Shown here in pieces: positions 1 through 10,140 of a stretch of 64,000 nucleotides of DNA. A model generated the notes under the pieces. That model worked only from the letters and a program-made list of their open reading frames with translations. It did not search any database and was not told the DNA's origin. Every line of letters begins with the position of its first letter. The stretch's first letter is position 1. The position numbers were made by a program, and so were the translations under genes. This DNA is from Tetrastigma voinierianum (Eukaryota > Streptophyta > Magnoliopsida > Vitales > Vitaceae): NCBI GenBank assembly GCA_016808115.1, contig JAEQBH010004565.1:1-64000 (forward strand). The letters are read 5' to 3'.

Positions 1-1240
1 CTCTTGTAAAGGGACACGGCGAGTAGATAGAGTAGAGTTGATGATGTCCCCATCGCATGAATTTCGATGTTTTCCCGGAGGAGTTGCGGGGTTGCCACGG
101 CGGGGAGATAGAATTTTGCATTGATGTTGCTGGTGAAACCTATCTCCTTGCCACTGCTTTCTGAGGATAGCTGCGAGTTGAAGGAGTTGAGCCAGATTCA
201 CGGATTTGTTAGACAAAGGTTTTGTCAGGCCTAGTACTTCTCCCTGGGGTGCTCTTGTGCTATTTGTAAGAAGAAAAGATGGTTCCTTCTTGGTATGTAT
301 AGGCTGACGACTGAACAAGCGGCAAATACGTAATAAATATCAGCTCCCCGAATAGATGACTTGTTTGATGTCGGCTTAGGTGCGTCATGTTTTTCTAAGA
401 TTGATCTACGGTCGAGGATATCATCAATTTGAGAATAAGACATGAGGATGTTAAAACGGCATTAGGACGATGCGGCCATTATGAGTTCCTAGTGATGTCT
501 TTTGGACTCATAATGCCACGGCGGCAGCATGGATTTGATGAGCAGTGTTTCAAACCCTTCTTGGATCGCTTTGTAATCGTGTTTCATAGATGATATCTTA
601 GTATATTCGGGTGAGGAGCATAGCTAGAGCATTTAAGGATAATGTGCGGACTTTGAGGGCCGGCGATTATATGCCAAAATTCTCGAGTGAATTTTGGGTA
701 CGGATGATCTTAACCTTCTTGGGACATGTAGTATCAAGGAAGGTATTGAGTGGATCCCGAGGAATGGCCCGATGGATTGTGAGACTGACCCACGGTGGCC
801 CGGGTCGAGGATTTCACAGGTTTAAGTAGGTTGTGCTCAGCAGTTTCGTGCGGGTTTTCGGATCGGCTGCACCCTTGACACCAGTTAACCCGGAAGAATG
901 TGAGGTTTCAATGGGCTGAGAGATTTGTGAGCGAGTTTTCAAAGGTTGGAAAAGTTGTTGACCTCTGCTCCGGTATTGGCGTACATACAGTCGGGAGGTT
1001 ATACGATTAATATTAGTAGCGCTTCGAGTCGGATTGAGGTCGCGTATTGATCACGGCACGGAAAGGTATGCCATGCTTCTAGGCAATTTGAAGCCACGAA
1101 GCGAAATTACCAGCTCCATGATTGGAGATGTGTTGTGATTTTGCATTAAAGATCGGAGACATTATACGTATGGTGAGGCGTGTGAGATCTTCCACAGATC
1201 CACCAAGAGTTTAAAATATATTTTTCGAATGAGGAGCTAA
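1..1240 (+). pseudogene. Ty3/gypsy pol remnant: reverse transcriptase and RNase H part (element E1)
   Basis: Reading frames shift repeatedly, but plus-strand translation shows ordered fragments of a chromovirus-type Ty3/gypsy reverse transcriptase. A stretch resembling 'VFPEEL.GLP' lies near 70-100, and 'TSPWGALVLFVRRKDGS' near 233-290. 'HYEFLVMSFG' lies near 477-515, and a degenerate 'FLDRFVIVF.DD' near 560-600. The post-catalytic 'AKFSSEFW...FLGHVVS' is at about 672-735. From 870 to 1180 come RNase H-like pieces (an 'RKNV.FQWAERF' entry segment and a 'YASRQLKP'-like segment). The 5' part of the element (5' LTR, gag, protease) lies beyond the left edge. Stops and frameshifts exclude a functional product in this sequence. 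Confidence 0.85.
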
Positions 1241-1559
1241 ATTTGTGACGAGAGAAGATGGTGGAGTTAGCAGAATTTGCAGTTAATACGATTCAATATC
1301 GCGAGCAAGGCCCCTAATGTAGTGGCGAGATGCTTTGAGTAGAAATCATCGAGCTGACTCGCCCGCATCGGTCTGAAGCGACAAATTGACTAAATTGTAT
1401 GGATTGTATGATCGGGGTTTCTGGCTAGAGTGTAGATGCGGAACACTTTTTAGCACATTTCGAGTCATCAGTCGATGGGCCGAATTAAAACGACTGGTCA
1501 CGAGAGACCCGCAGGTTGATGAAGATTAGGGATGAGGTTCGAGGTCGGGCAAATGATTT

Positions 1560-2330
1560 ATGATTGGGGATGATGGCACGTTGAGATTGGGTGCTAGGTT
1601 GTACGTCCGTGTTGATGAACTCGAGAAAGCGAGATTATGAAAGAGGCCCATCATCGACACGATTATTCATCCGGATCGAGATGTATCATGATCTTAAGGG
1701 TAACTATTGGGTTGGGTGGTATGAAGGATGTAGCGGAGTTTGTATCAGTGTCGACTTACCGGTCAAACTTGGTACATCGAAGCCGTCACAGGTTGTTCAG
1801 GCCTCCCCATTCAGGAGTGGAAATGGAGAATATTACCATGGACTTTGTGGTGGGTTACCTCGAACCGGGGTAGAGTTAGTTGGGTGATGGTCGATCGAAT
1901 GACTAAGTCGGCACACTTCTTACTGTGAGAGCTGACTTTTCCGTGAAGTATGCAGGGGTGTATATTGATGGATTATTGATCTTCATGAGTTCGGTTTCTA
2001 TTGGTAATATTGAGAGGACCTGGAGTTCATAGGTTTTAGGCGGAAACCGTAGTGCTCGATTGGACTTTAGCCACGGCTTTTCCTTACCTCAGACGGATGG
2101 AGCCGGTCAGAGGACTATTCGGGCGTTGGAGGACATGCGAGGATGTGTGTGATGGATTTTGGAGGCGATGGGTTGGCATTTACGCTGAGTGGAGTTGGCG
2201 TCACGATAAGTTTATCATCTTTAGCATTCGGTATGGCGCCTTACGAGGCATTGTATGGCAGGAAGTGTAGATCGCCGGTTCTTTAGGAAGAAGTTGGTGA
2301 GAGAAGTTAACGGGTCTGAATTGGTCGAAT
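1560..2330 (+). pseudogene. Ty3/gypsy integrase remnant (element E1)
   Basis: This continues the same pol in the expected order. Pieces of the zinc-binding region and core are visible: 'MYHDLKGNYWVGW' near 1680-1720, 'IPEWKWENITMDFVVG' near 1810-1855, and 'DRMTKSAHFL' near 1892-1925. A 'PQTDG' segment lies near 2088, and 'GMAPYEALYGRKCRSPV' near 2233-2280. These are hallmarks of plant Ty3/gypsy integrases, which insert the cDNA copy into chromosomes. The frame changes several times (for example near 1740, 1860 and 2100), so it is a broken coding region. Identification comes from family motifs; no database search was possible. Confidence 0.88.
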
Positions 2331-2399
2331 CACTTTGAAAAGATTCTTATTATTCGAGATCGGTTGAGGACGCTTTGTGGACGGAAAATTTCTGTAGGC

Positions 2400-2870
2400 C
2401 AAGAGAAAACATGTGGGTTTGGTGTAGGTGAGTATGTATTCTGAAGGTTTCCGTCACTATTGATGAGATTTGGTAAGAGGGAAATTAGCACCTACTCACG
2501 TGGGACCCTTTGAGATTGTGGATAGAGTTGAGGATGTAGCCCTCTAGAAATTTGGAGTTGCCACCTAATTTGTAATATTCTATCAGATCTTTCATATATC
2601 TATGTTGAGGAAGTACGTGCGGATCCTTCACATGTGCTCTGAGACTGAAAAGTAGAATCGGTGATTGCGTATGAGGAGCGACTGTAGCTATCGTGGATAC
2701 TCGAGGTTAAGTCGACTCAGAACAAAGTCATCCCGATGAGTGAAGTCCTACTTAAATGGAATCATTCGGTTGAAGAGTGCACTTAGGAATCGGCGAGGAG
2801 ATCGCGTTCATACCATACTTGTTCCCGATGTGAGGTATGTTTCTTATTCTTAAATTCGAGGACGAATTTT
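2400..2870 (+). pseudogene. Ty3/gypsy pol C-terminus, chromodomain region (element E1)
   Basis: Downstream of the integrase core lie degenerate versions of the segment that closes chromovirus polyproteins. 'GPFEIVDRVEDVA' is near 2500-2545, and an 'SMLRKYV'-like piece is near 2600-2620. A 'KVLWRH'-like piece is near 2750. The tail 'FEDEF' lies just before the polypurine tract at 2874. The chromodomain of this lineage is thought to direct integration to marked chromatin. The segment has stops and frameshifts. Confidence 0.75.
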
Positions 2871-2873
2871 CTT

Positions 2874-2886
2874 AAGGGGGAGAGAA
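2874..2886 (+). other. Polypurine tract of element E1
   Basis: A 13-base purine run (AAGGGGGAGAGAA) sits between the end of pol and the first TG of the LTR. This is the normal place for the plus-strand primer of an LTR retrotransposon, and it fixes the 3' LTR start at 2887. Confidence 0.8.
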
Positions 2887-4689
2887 TGTAATAGCCGTAA
2901 ATTTGACCATTTAAATTATTTTCATAATTGTTTAATATGTATTTTGATTTGTTCGATATTAATTTAAAATTGACTAAGATGAAGAAATGGAAAGGGTAGC
3001 TGCAAACACAAGACCACATCTCTCACAGGCACCTCCTGTGTGTCCTGCCGGTGATGATTGGCGTCTCAGGCCAGATCGACCATCAGACCTTAGGAAAAGT
3101 GACTCCATGTCTGACCACCCTTGCCAGCCTTGCTCTGATCTCCTTTGAAATTTGACTCTCGTAGGAATCTGTAGATCCTCTTCCTCTTCTTCTCCGTGGC
3201 TAGCCTCAGTCAGATCTGCAGGCCCTTAGTCGCGCGCCACCACCACCCCTTCTCGTAGGCAAGCTTCCTCGACACACCTTGTGCCGTTCCTTCCTCTCAG
3301 CGCGGTGGCGTCGACTCTCACATGTAGGTGTTTGCCTCGCCTCGCTTGACCCTTTTGGGCGTGTTTTGAACCAAACAAAGGCCATTTAATTTCAGGACCC
3401 CCCAAAAAACCTTAGGGAGTATAGTTAGCAATTTCAAACACCCAATCGTAGTGATTTCTAGAGATAAACTTAAGAAGAAGATTAGTTTTATCGTTTTGGA
3501 GTTGTTTTGGCGTCTAAAAATTATGCAAAATTGTTTTTGGATCCCTAATCGATCGACAGTACCCTGGTTAATTTCAGAATGAAGTTGAATTTTTCGTGCC
3601 CAGTCGGCGGCGAACTCGAGAGCGTGCCGGGACGGAATGTTGCGTCTCCGTTAGTGATTCGGCGGTGCAATCGGTTTAAGCATTAGAGCTTGATTAAAGA
3701 ATCTATACCCTAAAGCGGCGTGAGCTCTAATTGTATAGGTGTGCGATATTCGTATTTTAATTGTTCGTAAGGTTATTTTAATATTGAAAATGCCTTATTT
3801 ATCATTTAATTGCTCATGTTGTGTTTTGAAGGATATCAACCCAAAATATATCTGTAGAATACGATGTTGATATTTAATCTTATCCTATGTAATTAGAGCC
3901 GATTTTGATTAAACGTATTTAATTATATCAGGAGTTATTCATGTATAAATATAATGAGATTATCTAGAAGCTATAAATTGTATCAATTGTATTTATCGCG
4001 GTGTTGACTTTGTGTTGGATGCGTCGGCGAGTGGATTTATCTGTAGTTGTGGCCGGCTCGGCATTGGATAATTGTGGATAATGAAATGCATTTCTATCGG
4101 ATTACGGACTATTTTACGAGAGTTAAAGTCCGGTTTTAGGAGAGTTCTGTAGAGATTTTCGGTAGAGACATAAGTCTGATTCCTATGTCGGTTTAGTACG
4201 TGAGTTTTAAGTCGAGTCTAGAGTATATTTAAATCTTAATCTGTTATCAATAACGTCTTCAATGCTTAGATTGTCCAGGCAGCTCATGAGTGTGACTGTA
4301 TGAGGAAGCGATTATGAATCAGAGCATACTTTCGGTGAGTTGATATTATATAGTTTACAACACATCATCTGCATGCATGGCATAGCATTTATGGCATTAG
4401 GCTACACCCATCATCACGACATGATTATTATCATTGGAATTGTATTTACTTTGGTAACTAAATTATTTAGTTCGTTATGAAATATATCTGCATATGAGGC
4501 TGTTATGATGATGGATGTGAGTGTGTATTGTTGGGTGCGATATTGCTGTGCATTGTATGTGAAATGTTTGTAATGGGAACTATAGTAGGACATACCACCT
4601 AATGAGTTACATCAGGACCGCGTGCGCTATAGTGTGTCGGACTATGATCACGGTTATGTTTATGTATAGGTTCCACTGGTTGAGCGTTT

Positions 4690-4885
4690 CTCTCGGGGAT
4701 CACCGGGAGTGGGTCCACTGGTTGGCGTTACTCTCGGGCGCCGGCTATGGATTATGGTAAGGATAGTTCTTCAGGTTAAGGTTAAGAGTTTGGGCATTTC
4801 TCCTCGGGCGCCGACTATGGTTAGTTGGTTTAAGTGTCAGGCGGGTTAAGGACCACAGTGACATTTCTCTCGGGCGCCGATCCAC
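4690..4885 (+). repeat. Minisatellite inside E1 LTR
   Basis: Four imperfect units of about 60 bases each carry a CTCTCGGGCGCCG-like core (near 4690, 4733, 4803 and 4869), separated by GGTTGG/CTATGG-type spacers. The array lies two thirds of the way through the LTR. No coding potential is evident. Confidence 0.7.
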
Positions 4886-5026
4886 ATTAGTTTGAGAAGG
4901 CGAATGCGGCTTGTAGTATTGGAGTATAGGGTCGGCTGGTTACCGATCATTGTGATGATAATGTGATGATATGAAACTTGATGTGTGTGCATGCATACAT
5001 ATGTAGTATTGTTATATAGTCTCAAT

Positions 5027-5030
<4 letters not shown>

Positions 5031-5073
<43 letters not shown>
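5031..5073. repeat. (TA)n microsatellite within E1 LTR
   Basis: An uninterrupted TA dinucleotide tract of about 43 bases. Confidence 0.98.
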
Positions 5074-5078
<5 letters not shown>

Positions 5079-5577
5079 ATTATTGAAATTCTATATGTAT
5101 GTATATCCTGTTGGATTTGTAGATGTGGAATAGATTATATGATGTCTCCTCCTCGGTGGCAGTCTCAATTTATTTTTCGAGTCTTGTCGGTCGCCATGCG
5201 GATCCTTGAGAACCATGAATTAACAAGCCGCGGCGGTTACGTATCACTCTTGTAGTAGTATTAATCTTTGTCCTGTTGAAATCAAATTATCCTTTGCAGT
5301 ACTTTGGAATATTAGTATGTTTTGTAATTGTTGAGACAATTACATTTCATTTTGTGTATGTTGACGGTGTATGTGGGATCGGGACTTTATTCTCCCTATT
5401 GATGTTTGACATCTGAGCATATTATAAATATGCATGTGGATATATGTGTATAGACAGGTGATCGTATGATAGTCGACATGAATATTTCAATAAGGCTTGC
5501 TACGGGTTTAGGTGGCCTTATGCCTCCCCATTCCCTAGTGCGGTCATTCCCTAGATTTGGAGTGTGACCGGTATGGA

Positions 5578-5578
<1 letters not shown>

Positions 5579-5634
<56 letters not shown>
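5579..5634. repeat. (TA)n microsatellite in intron of TNL copy A
   Basis: An uninterrupted TA tract of about 55 bases, directly right of the E1 LTR. The same tract exists at the homologous intron position in copy B (18473-18496), so it predates the E1 insertion. Confidence 0.97.
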
Positions 5635-5640
<6 letters not shown>

Positions 5641-5705
5641 GTTTTAAATGTTCCAAATCTTTCAAAAGGAAAAAAGTAAACTAATAAATTTAGTTGAATT
5701 CTCAC

Positions 5706-6783
5706 CTTTTCAGATAAATACCTGATAAATATGGTAAGTTCCCTGATCTACTCCATTTGTTAGGGTCTTTAGGATGTTGTTGGCGGAATAACTTTGACCC
5801 ATTTCTTTGTATCAAATCATGCATGTATATCTTGTTATATGAAACAGTTATGAGACATTTGCCTCTAGAAATCCAATCCTCTCTCGGCAAACATCTACTT
5901 AACAATCAATATTTTTTTGAAAGCAAGTCTACATCTTTTTCCTTTAAAAACAAGCAATCAATACAGGAATATTGCTTGTTGTGTACGATCTAACTCATCA
6001 TAGCTTATCTTGAGCACATCTTGGATTTTTGCATTAGGTATATTCTTCAATTTATGCACTTCACTTTTCCATTCACTAGTTCGTTTGCCACGTAAAAGAG
6101 AGCCCAAAACTTTTAAAGCCAAAGGAAGACCTTGGCAATAATGTATTACATTACCCGAGAGAATCTTATACTCTTCTTCTGAAAGATTTTGTTGAAAGGT
6201 GTATAGACTAAAGAGCTTGAGAGCATCTTTAAGATTTAATCCTTCAATCTCAAATACATCATCAGCTTTGTAGCAATTTCGATCTAGTTGTTATCAAAGC
6301 TCTACTTCTCTCCCCGAACCAATGATGTTCTCCAATTAGATACTCTAACAGTTCCAAATCGTCATCAATATCATCAAAAACAATAAGAGCCCTTCGAGAT
6401 TGGAGAGTATCTTGTATTACTTTGGCTCCTTGGCCAATGTTGCTTATATAATGCTTTTCTCCTGTTATATCACGAAGAAGTCGCTTTGTAAATCATGTAT
6501 CCCACTAGTTTTGCGAATAGATTTAACATTTTCAAGAAAGCTAACATAACCAAAGTAAAAAAAAAAATTGATTATATATAGCTTTGGCAATGGTTGTCTT
6601 GCCAATTCCACCAACTCCCCAAATCCCAACTATTCGGACATCATCATTTGATTGAATTTTCAATTTCGAAGTCAATTCTCTTAAATAGGAATCCATTCCG
6701 ACCAAATTCTCTCCAACAAATAAACATTTATCATTCAATCTCTTGCAAATGTCACTTATTTCCTTGATGAACTTAGATTAAAT
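5706..6783 (-). pseudogene. NB-ARC exon of TNL copy A
   Basis: The nucleotide-binding switch domain is readable in order. The linker 'LVGMDSYL' is followed by the P-loop 'GVGGIGKTT' (about 6592-6620). 'SFLENVKSI' and a kinase-2 motif 'ALIVFDDIDD' (about 6362-6390) come next, then 'QGLPLALK' (about 6115-6140) and an 'MHDLIQ' motif (about 5807-5824). The exon ends at a GT donor (complement of 5704-5705). A run of about 11 T/A near 6560 replaces coding sequence that reads through in copy B and shifts the frame after 'AIYNQ'. Further frame breaks lie near 6290 and 6480. All key motifs except those at the frameshifts are preserved. Confidence 0.9.
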
Positions 6784-8152
6784 TTTTGATACTATGAAGT
6801 ATGTTAGAGTAAAGGTGAATAAAAATGAGCGTGCTAATAGAATCAGGTTGATTTGGCTAAAGTTAAACCATCTTATGATGTATATATGCATGACAATTAA
6901 AACAAAATTCAATCCAAAACATAAACTATAATTATTTGTGTTGCATGTAAGCATATTTAGTCACCTCATCTTATGGTAAACTCATATATCTAATGATCCC
7001 ATCGTAGATGAATTGGTACCACTTGGTTCAAGCTCTCACGTCAAGGCTACTTGCATATCCAACCTTCTAAACCATATCTCTTTTATTCTCTGTTACGTTT
7101 TATTTTCTTTATTTTAATGTCATTGAACAAGGGACTTGTTTCCGTCTAAAATTAATTGAATGAAAAGTTGTATTATATTTTATTTCAAAACTGATATTCA
7201 CTTTAACTGTGACTCTAATCATTTTAAATAAGAGTTGGTCACTAATTACTAAAAGAAATTTGCCAATAAAATTTGTTCAGTTGAAATAATCCATGTAGTA
7301 TGAACATTTTCTTGTGCAAATTAGAGATTCTGACAAATATCAACAAAAATGATAGTAGTAAAAATTAATAGCAATAAAAATAACATAGCAGTCAGCAGAT
7401 GAATTATATTACAAAATTCAAATTCTAGACACTTTATGGTAGTTATTTGATGCATGTAAAAATAAGTTGTTTACTTACCGTGGTTTTGTAAAATCTTATG
7501 AATGCATGGCGGTCACTTTTTTGTTTTTTGTTTTCAATTTTAATTAATAGAAATATTTTATTCATTTTTAAATAATTAAATGAATTTCTTTAAAATTGTA
7601 GATTTAGGATTGTTTATTTTTAATAGATTTTGGCAATTATACAGAAATATCTTTAGAAAGTAGGAAGTATCTATGCTCATTCATTCAATTAATTTTGTTT
7701 ATATGTTCATAGTATTCCTTATCAAGACTATATATATAAAACGAGTCTCTGAAACAAATCAATCTAGAGGTCTATGAAAACTTATTGATAATTAGAACAA
7801 AATCACAGGGGATTAAATTTGATAATACCTATTTTCAAAGATATTTCACTTATCAAGATATATACGAAAGTATAAAATTATTTAAAAAGAATATCTTATT
7901 TCATATTTATTATATATCCAGCAATTTGTATAACTTTGTAGAGATTAATGTTACTTGTAAACTAATTTCACATTTTATTTTTGATGTTATAATTCACTTT
8001 AGAAAATATTGCCACAAAGCTCAAGATTAGTAGTTCATTATGAAGAAATGAGCTAATCTTACAAATTAGATTACTGAATTGCAAATAATAATAGCCAATA
8101 ATCAAAGCTAGTCATGATTAACAAAAGCTAAAAAGAAGTTATTGAACATTAC
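6784..8152 (-). other. Intron 1 of TNL copy A
   Basis: AT-rich sequence between the TIR exon donor (GT, complement of 8151-8152) and the NB-ARC exon. It is collinear with the copy B intron (19642-21008) and nearly the same length. No convincing coding region is present in it. Confidence 0.8.
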
Positions 8153-8700
8153 CTCTTCTATATCCCATCGGGGAAATATTTGCCCGGCCGGTCAAGGCGT
8201 CCCTCCATATCACCTTGTTCTTCAATTTATTTCATGGTTGGTGAATGCTTTCCAAAGCTGCGGTTTGTTCACGGACATCAGATGGATTGACATGGAAGAA
8301 AATATATAGAGCTATCTGATTTGCCCAAATTCTGTCTGCATTCCATGATCTTTGCAAAAGCTCCTCCAAACACACCTTGATTCAACGTAATTTTTGGGCA
8401 AAAATGATGGAAGATCTCGAATTTTCGATAGCTTTTAGAAGCTCATGCTGAATCTCTTCTCCTCTGGTAAGTCAATCATCTCTGAAAGTTTTAATGCCAC
8501 TTCGAAGCAGATGAGTATAGAGGTGATCGGTGAAATTGTAGCGGGTGTCTTCACCTCTAAAGCTCAAGAACACGTCGTGACTCCATCTTCTAATTAGGTT
8601 AGAAGAAGAGGAGGAATCAAACGGCAATTGAGCGCTTGTGGAAGCCATTTCCGGCGATTGAACTCTGTCTCTGTTAAAGGCGTTGCAGGAAATCTTTAAA
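8153..8700 (-). pseudogene. TIR exon of TNL copy A
   Basis: Translation from the ATG at 8648 gives 'MASTSAQLPFDSSSSSN', then the TIR signature 'HDVFLSFRGEDTRYNFT' and 'SGIKTFRDD'. After one small deletion and stop, 'LTRGEEI', a 'SSIIFAQ'-like segment and an 'HVNPSDVR' segment follow. The exon ends at a GT donor. If spliced to the upstream anchor exon it begins at 8700, after a TTCTTTCTTCAG acceptor. The part between 8700 and 8649 is 52 bases, so the frame to the ATG is broken by one base; in copy B the same segment is 51 bases and stays in frame. Confidence 0.88.
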
Positions 8701-8822
8701 CTGAAGAAAGAAGAAAAATAAATAAAAATTAGGAAGGTGGGAAGTTGATTTTAAACTTTGGTGTCAAATTGGGAAGTAGAATCATAAAAGAAACAAGGAG
8801 ATGAGAAAATTATAATGAGTAC

Positions 8823-8933
8823 CTTAATTCCAAGTGGACGGAATGCAACAAAAGATAGAAGAAGAATGAGGGAGAAAACAGATGCTGCTACTGATACTAT
8901 CCATGTAGATGTGTAGTAGTACTCCTCCGCCAT
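8823..8933 (-). CDS. Candidate signal-anchor exon upstream of TIR, copy A
   Basis: The minus-strand ATG at 8933 opens 37 codons. They read 'MAEEYYYTSTW', then a hydrophobic segment of about 20 residues ('IVSVAASVFSLILLLSFVAF') and 'RPLGIK'. The exon ends exactly at a GT donor (complement of 8821-8822). A 122-base T-rich intron ends in CAG at 8701. The profile is that of a single membrane-spanning signal anchor. Flax L6-type TNLs carry an N-terminal anchor before the TIR, which makes the arrangement plausible. In this copy the splice leads to a stop within nine codons, so as sequenced it would give a 45-residue peptide. Expression is unknown. Confidence 0.5.
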
Positions 8934-9002
8934 TAATTATATTTCTTGAAGAGGACTAATTAGTGGTCGGAAACAGAAAATGTTCAGCCTGGATTGCCCG
9001 CT

Positions 9003-9210
9003 TGTGGAAGCCATTTCGGCAACGGCAATAAATTTTCCCTTGATATTTGAGAAATTAAGATGGATTCTGATATTTAAGCAAGTAAATGTAGAAACTTTCC
9101 ACATAGCAGCAATAAATTTCGTCTCTCTTACTTGGATTTGGATTTGTAAAAACAATTGGGAAGTAGGAAAAGTCACCAACAATTGAAGGCAACCTACAGG
9201 TGGCAAATGT
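9003..9210 (-). other. Duplicated TNL leader upstream of copy A
   Basis: A second copy of the TNL start context lies upstream, with its ATG at 9014 followed by GCTTCCACAAGCG. It is identical over its first codons to the real TIR exon start at 8648. The following codons ('MASTSGQ...') leave the TIR frame. The sequence above it (9030-9190) is shared with copy B and could be 5' leader or promoter. No TATA box is obvious. Confidence 0.55.
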
Positions 9211-9264
9211 TTTTTTTTTTTTTGAAAACAAAAATGTGTAACTTTAAAATCAGAATCCCGCTTG

Positions 9265-9365
9265 AAAACAAAACTCGGCCGATTATATCGTATCCATCTC
9301 GAAGGTGGCCGCGCCGAGTCTGATGTTTCGGATGAGATTCCGAGTCAACTCAGTCTTCTTAGAAG
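9265..9365. repeat. Fragment related to the end of the copy-B transposon
   Basis: The segment around CTCGGCCGATTATATCG and CCATCTCGAAGGTGGCCGCG matches, with small gaps, the reverse complement of 22850-22890 near the right end of the 1480-bp element. It is present at the same place in copy B (23550-23640), so this older piece predates the duplication. Its own ends are not discernible. Confidence 0.5.
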
Positions 9366-10140
9366 ACAAAAGCCGGTCAGTTTATTCTTACTCCATTCTA
9401 CCTATTACAACCAAAAAAATCAACAAAAATCAACTTTTGTAAGAAAACCCATCCAACTTCCATTTCGGAAAAAACCCAAAATTTTTATGATGAGCAAACA
9501 GAAAACCCATCAATATTCCAAACACCCAGGGAAAAAAAAAGAAAAAACAGAAATCAGAGAACCAAAAAAATTCTGAATCAAACTCACCTACAAAGGCTAC
9601 AACCCTAATCTTTAAAATCAACAAAACCCCAAAAACAAAAGAATGAAGAAAAAAATAATCATAAGTTGTTTGCCGACTGGGTATGGAGATGACTAGATGA
9701 AGAGTGGTGTACCTCTTTTTCCCTTTTCTTCTTCTTCACTCCTCTGTGATCCTTTAACAGAGATAGAGAAGCAGAGATGAGCGAGACCGAGAGAGAGAGG
9801 CAAATAGATGGGGTGAAGGCAGAGAGGAGATGAAGTAAGATAAACTAAAAACTACAAAAGATTATGTATCCACATCTTCTCTTTGTTCATATTTATCAGT
9901 CTATAACATTCAACTTCACCTTAAAATAATTAGTATCCCATAACCACTAAATACTCTTTTTTTTTTTTTAGCAAATATTATTCCAAGTATAAATACTAAA
10001 AATACATAATACAAGTCTTACCTTAGTTTTTCTTGAGATATGATCATCTATTATTTTGTGTATTTACATATGCTTATAAAGAGTTATTTTATAAGAAAAT
10101 AAAAAATATTTTGTCAAAATAAAATAAAAAATTGATGAAA
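9366..10140. other. Upstream spacer of copy A without recognisable gene
   Basis: A-rich sequence, a pyrimidine/GA microsatellite-like tract (9715-9835, GAGAGAGA runs) and AT-rich DNA. It is collinear with copy B. Short open frames here follow low-complexity composition and are not supported. Confidence 0.6.

Larger units (their letters stand above)
2887..5569 (+). repeat. 3' LTR of Ty3/gypsy element E1
   Basis: It begins TGTAATAGCC directly after the polypurine tract and ends near AGTGTGACC at about 5569. The end is only approximate because a terminal CA is not intact. It contains a minisatellite around CTCGGGCGCCG (4690-4885) and an internal TA microsatellite. The length of about 2.7 kb is typical of the long LTRs of Tekay/Del-like chromoviruses, a lineage assignment that is inference. 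The LTR abuts intron sequence of TNL copy A. The 5' LTR and left target duplication lie outside the window. Confidence 0.75.
5706..8933 (-). pseudogene. TNL resistance gene copy A (truncated: anchor exon, TIR, NB-ARC)
   Basis: This is an intracellular immune receptor of the TIR-NB-ARC-LRR class; TIR domains of this class act as NADases after effector recognition. Visible exons on the minus strand are the candidate signal-anchor exon (8823-8933), the TIR exon (8153-8700, conventional ATG at 8648) and the NB-ARC exon (about 5706-6783). The LRR and C-JID exons are missing because E1 sits in the next intron; they may lie left of the window. A stop within the TIR exon after 'TFRDD' and a frameshift at a T-run near 6560 disrupt the frame. 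The relationship to copy B is clear along the whole length. Confidence 0.88.

Noticed and set aside
5396..5665. 89-codon frame with an Ile-Tyr repeat
   Set aside because: It is the translation of the TA microsatellite and LTR end.
7000..7060. Short segment with tRNA-like wording (GATGAATTGGTACCA)
   Set aside because: No cloverleaf arms can be formed; it is intron sequence shared with copy B.
9262..9576. 104-codon Lys/Gln-rich frame
   Set aside because: The homologous sequence in copy B is not open in the same way; it spans a transposon fragment and A-rich DNA.
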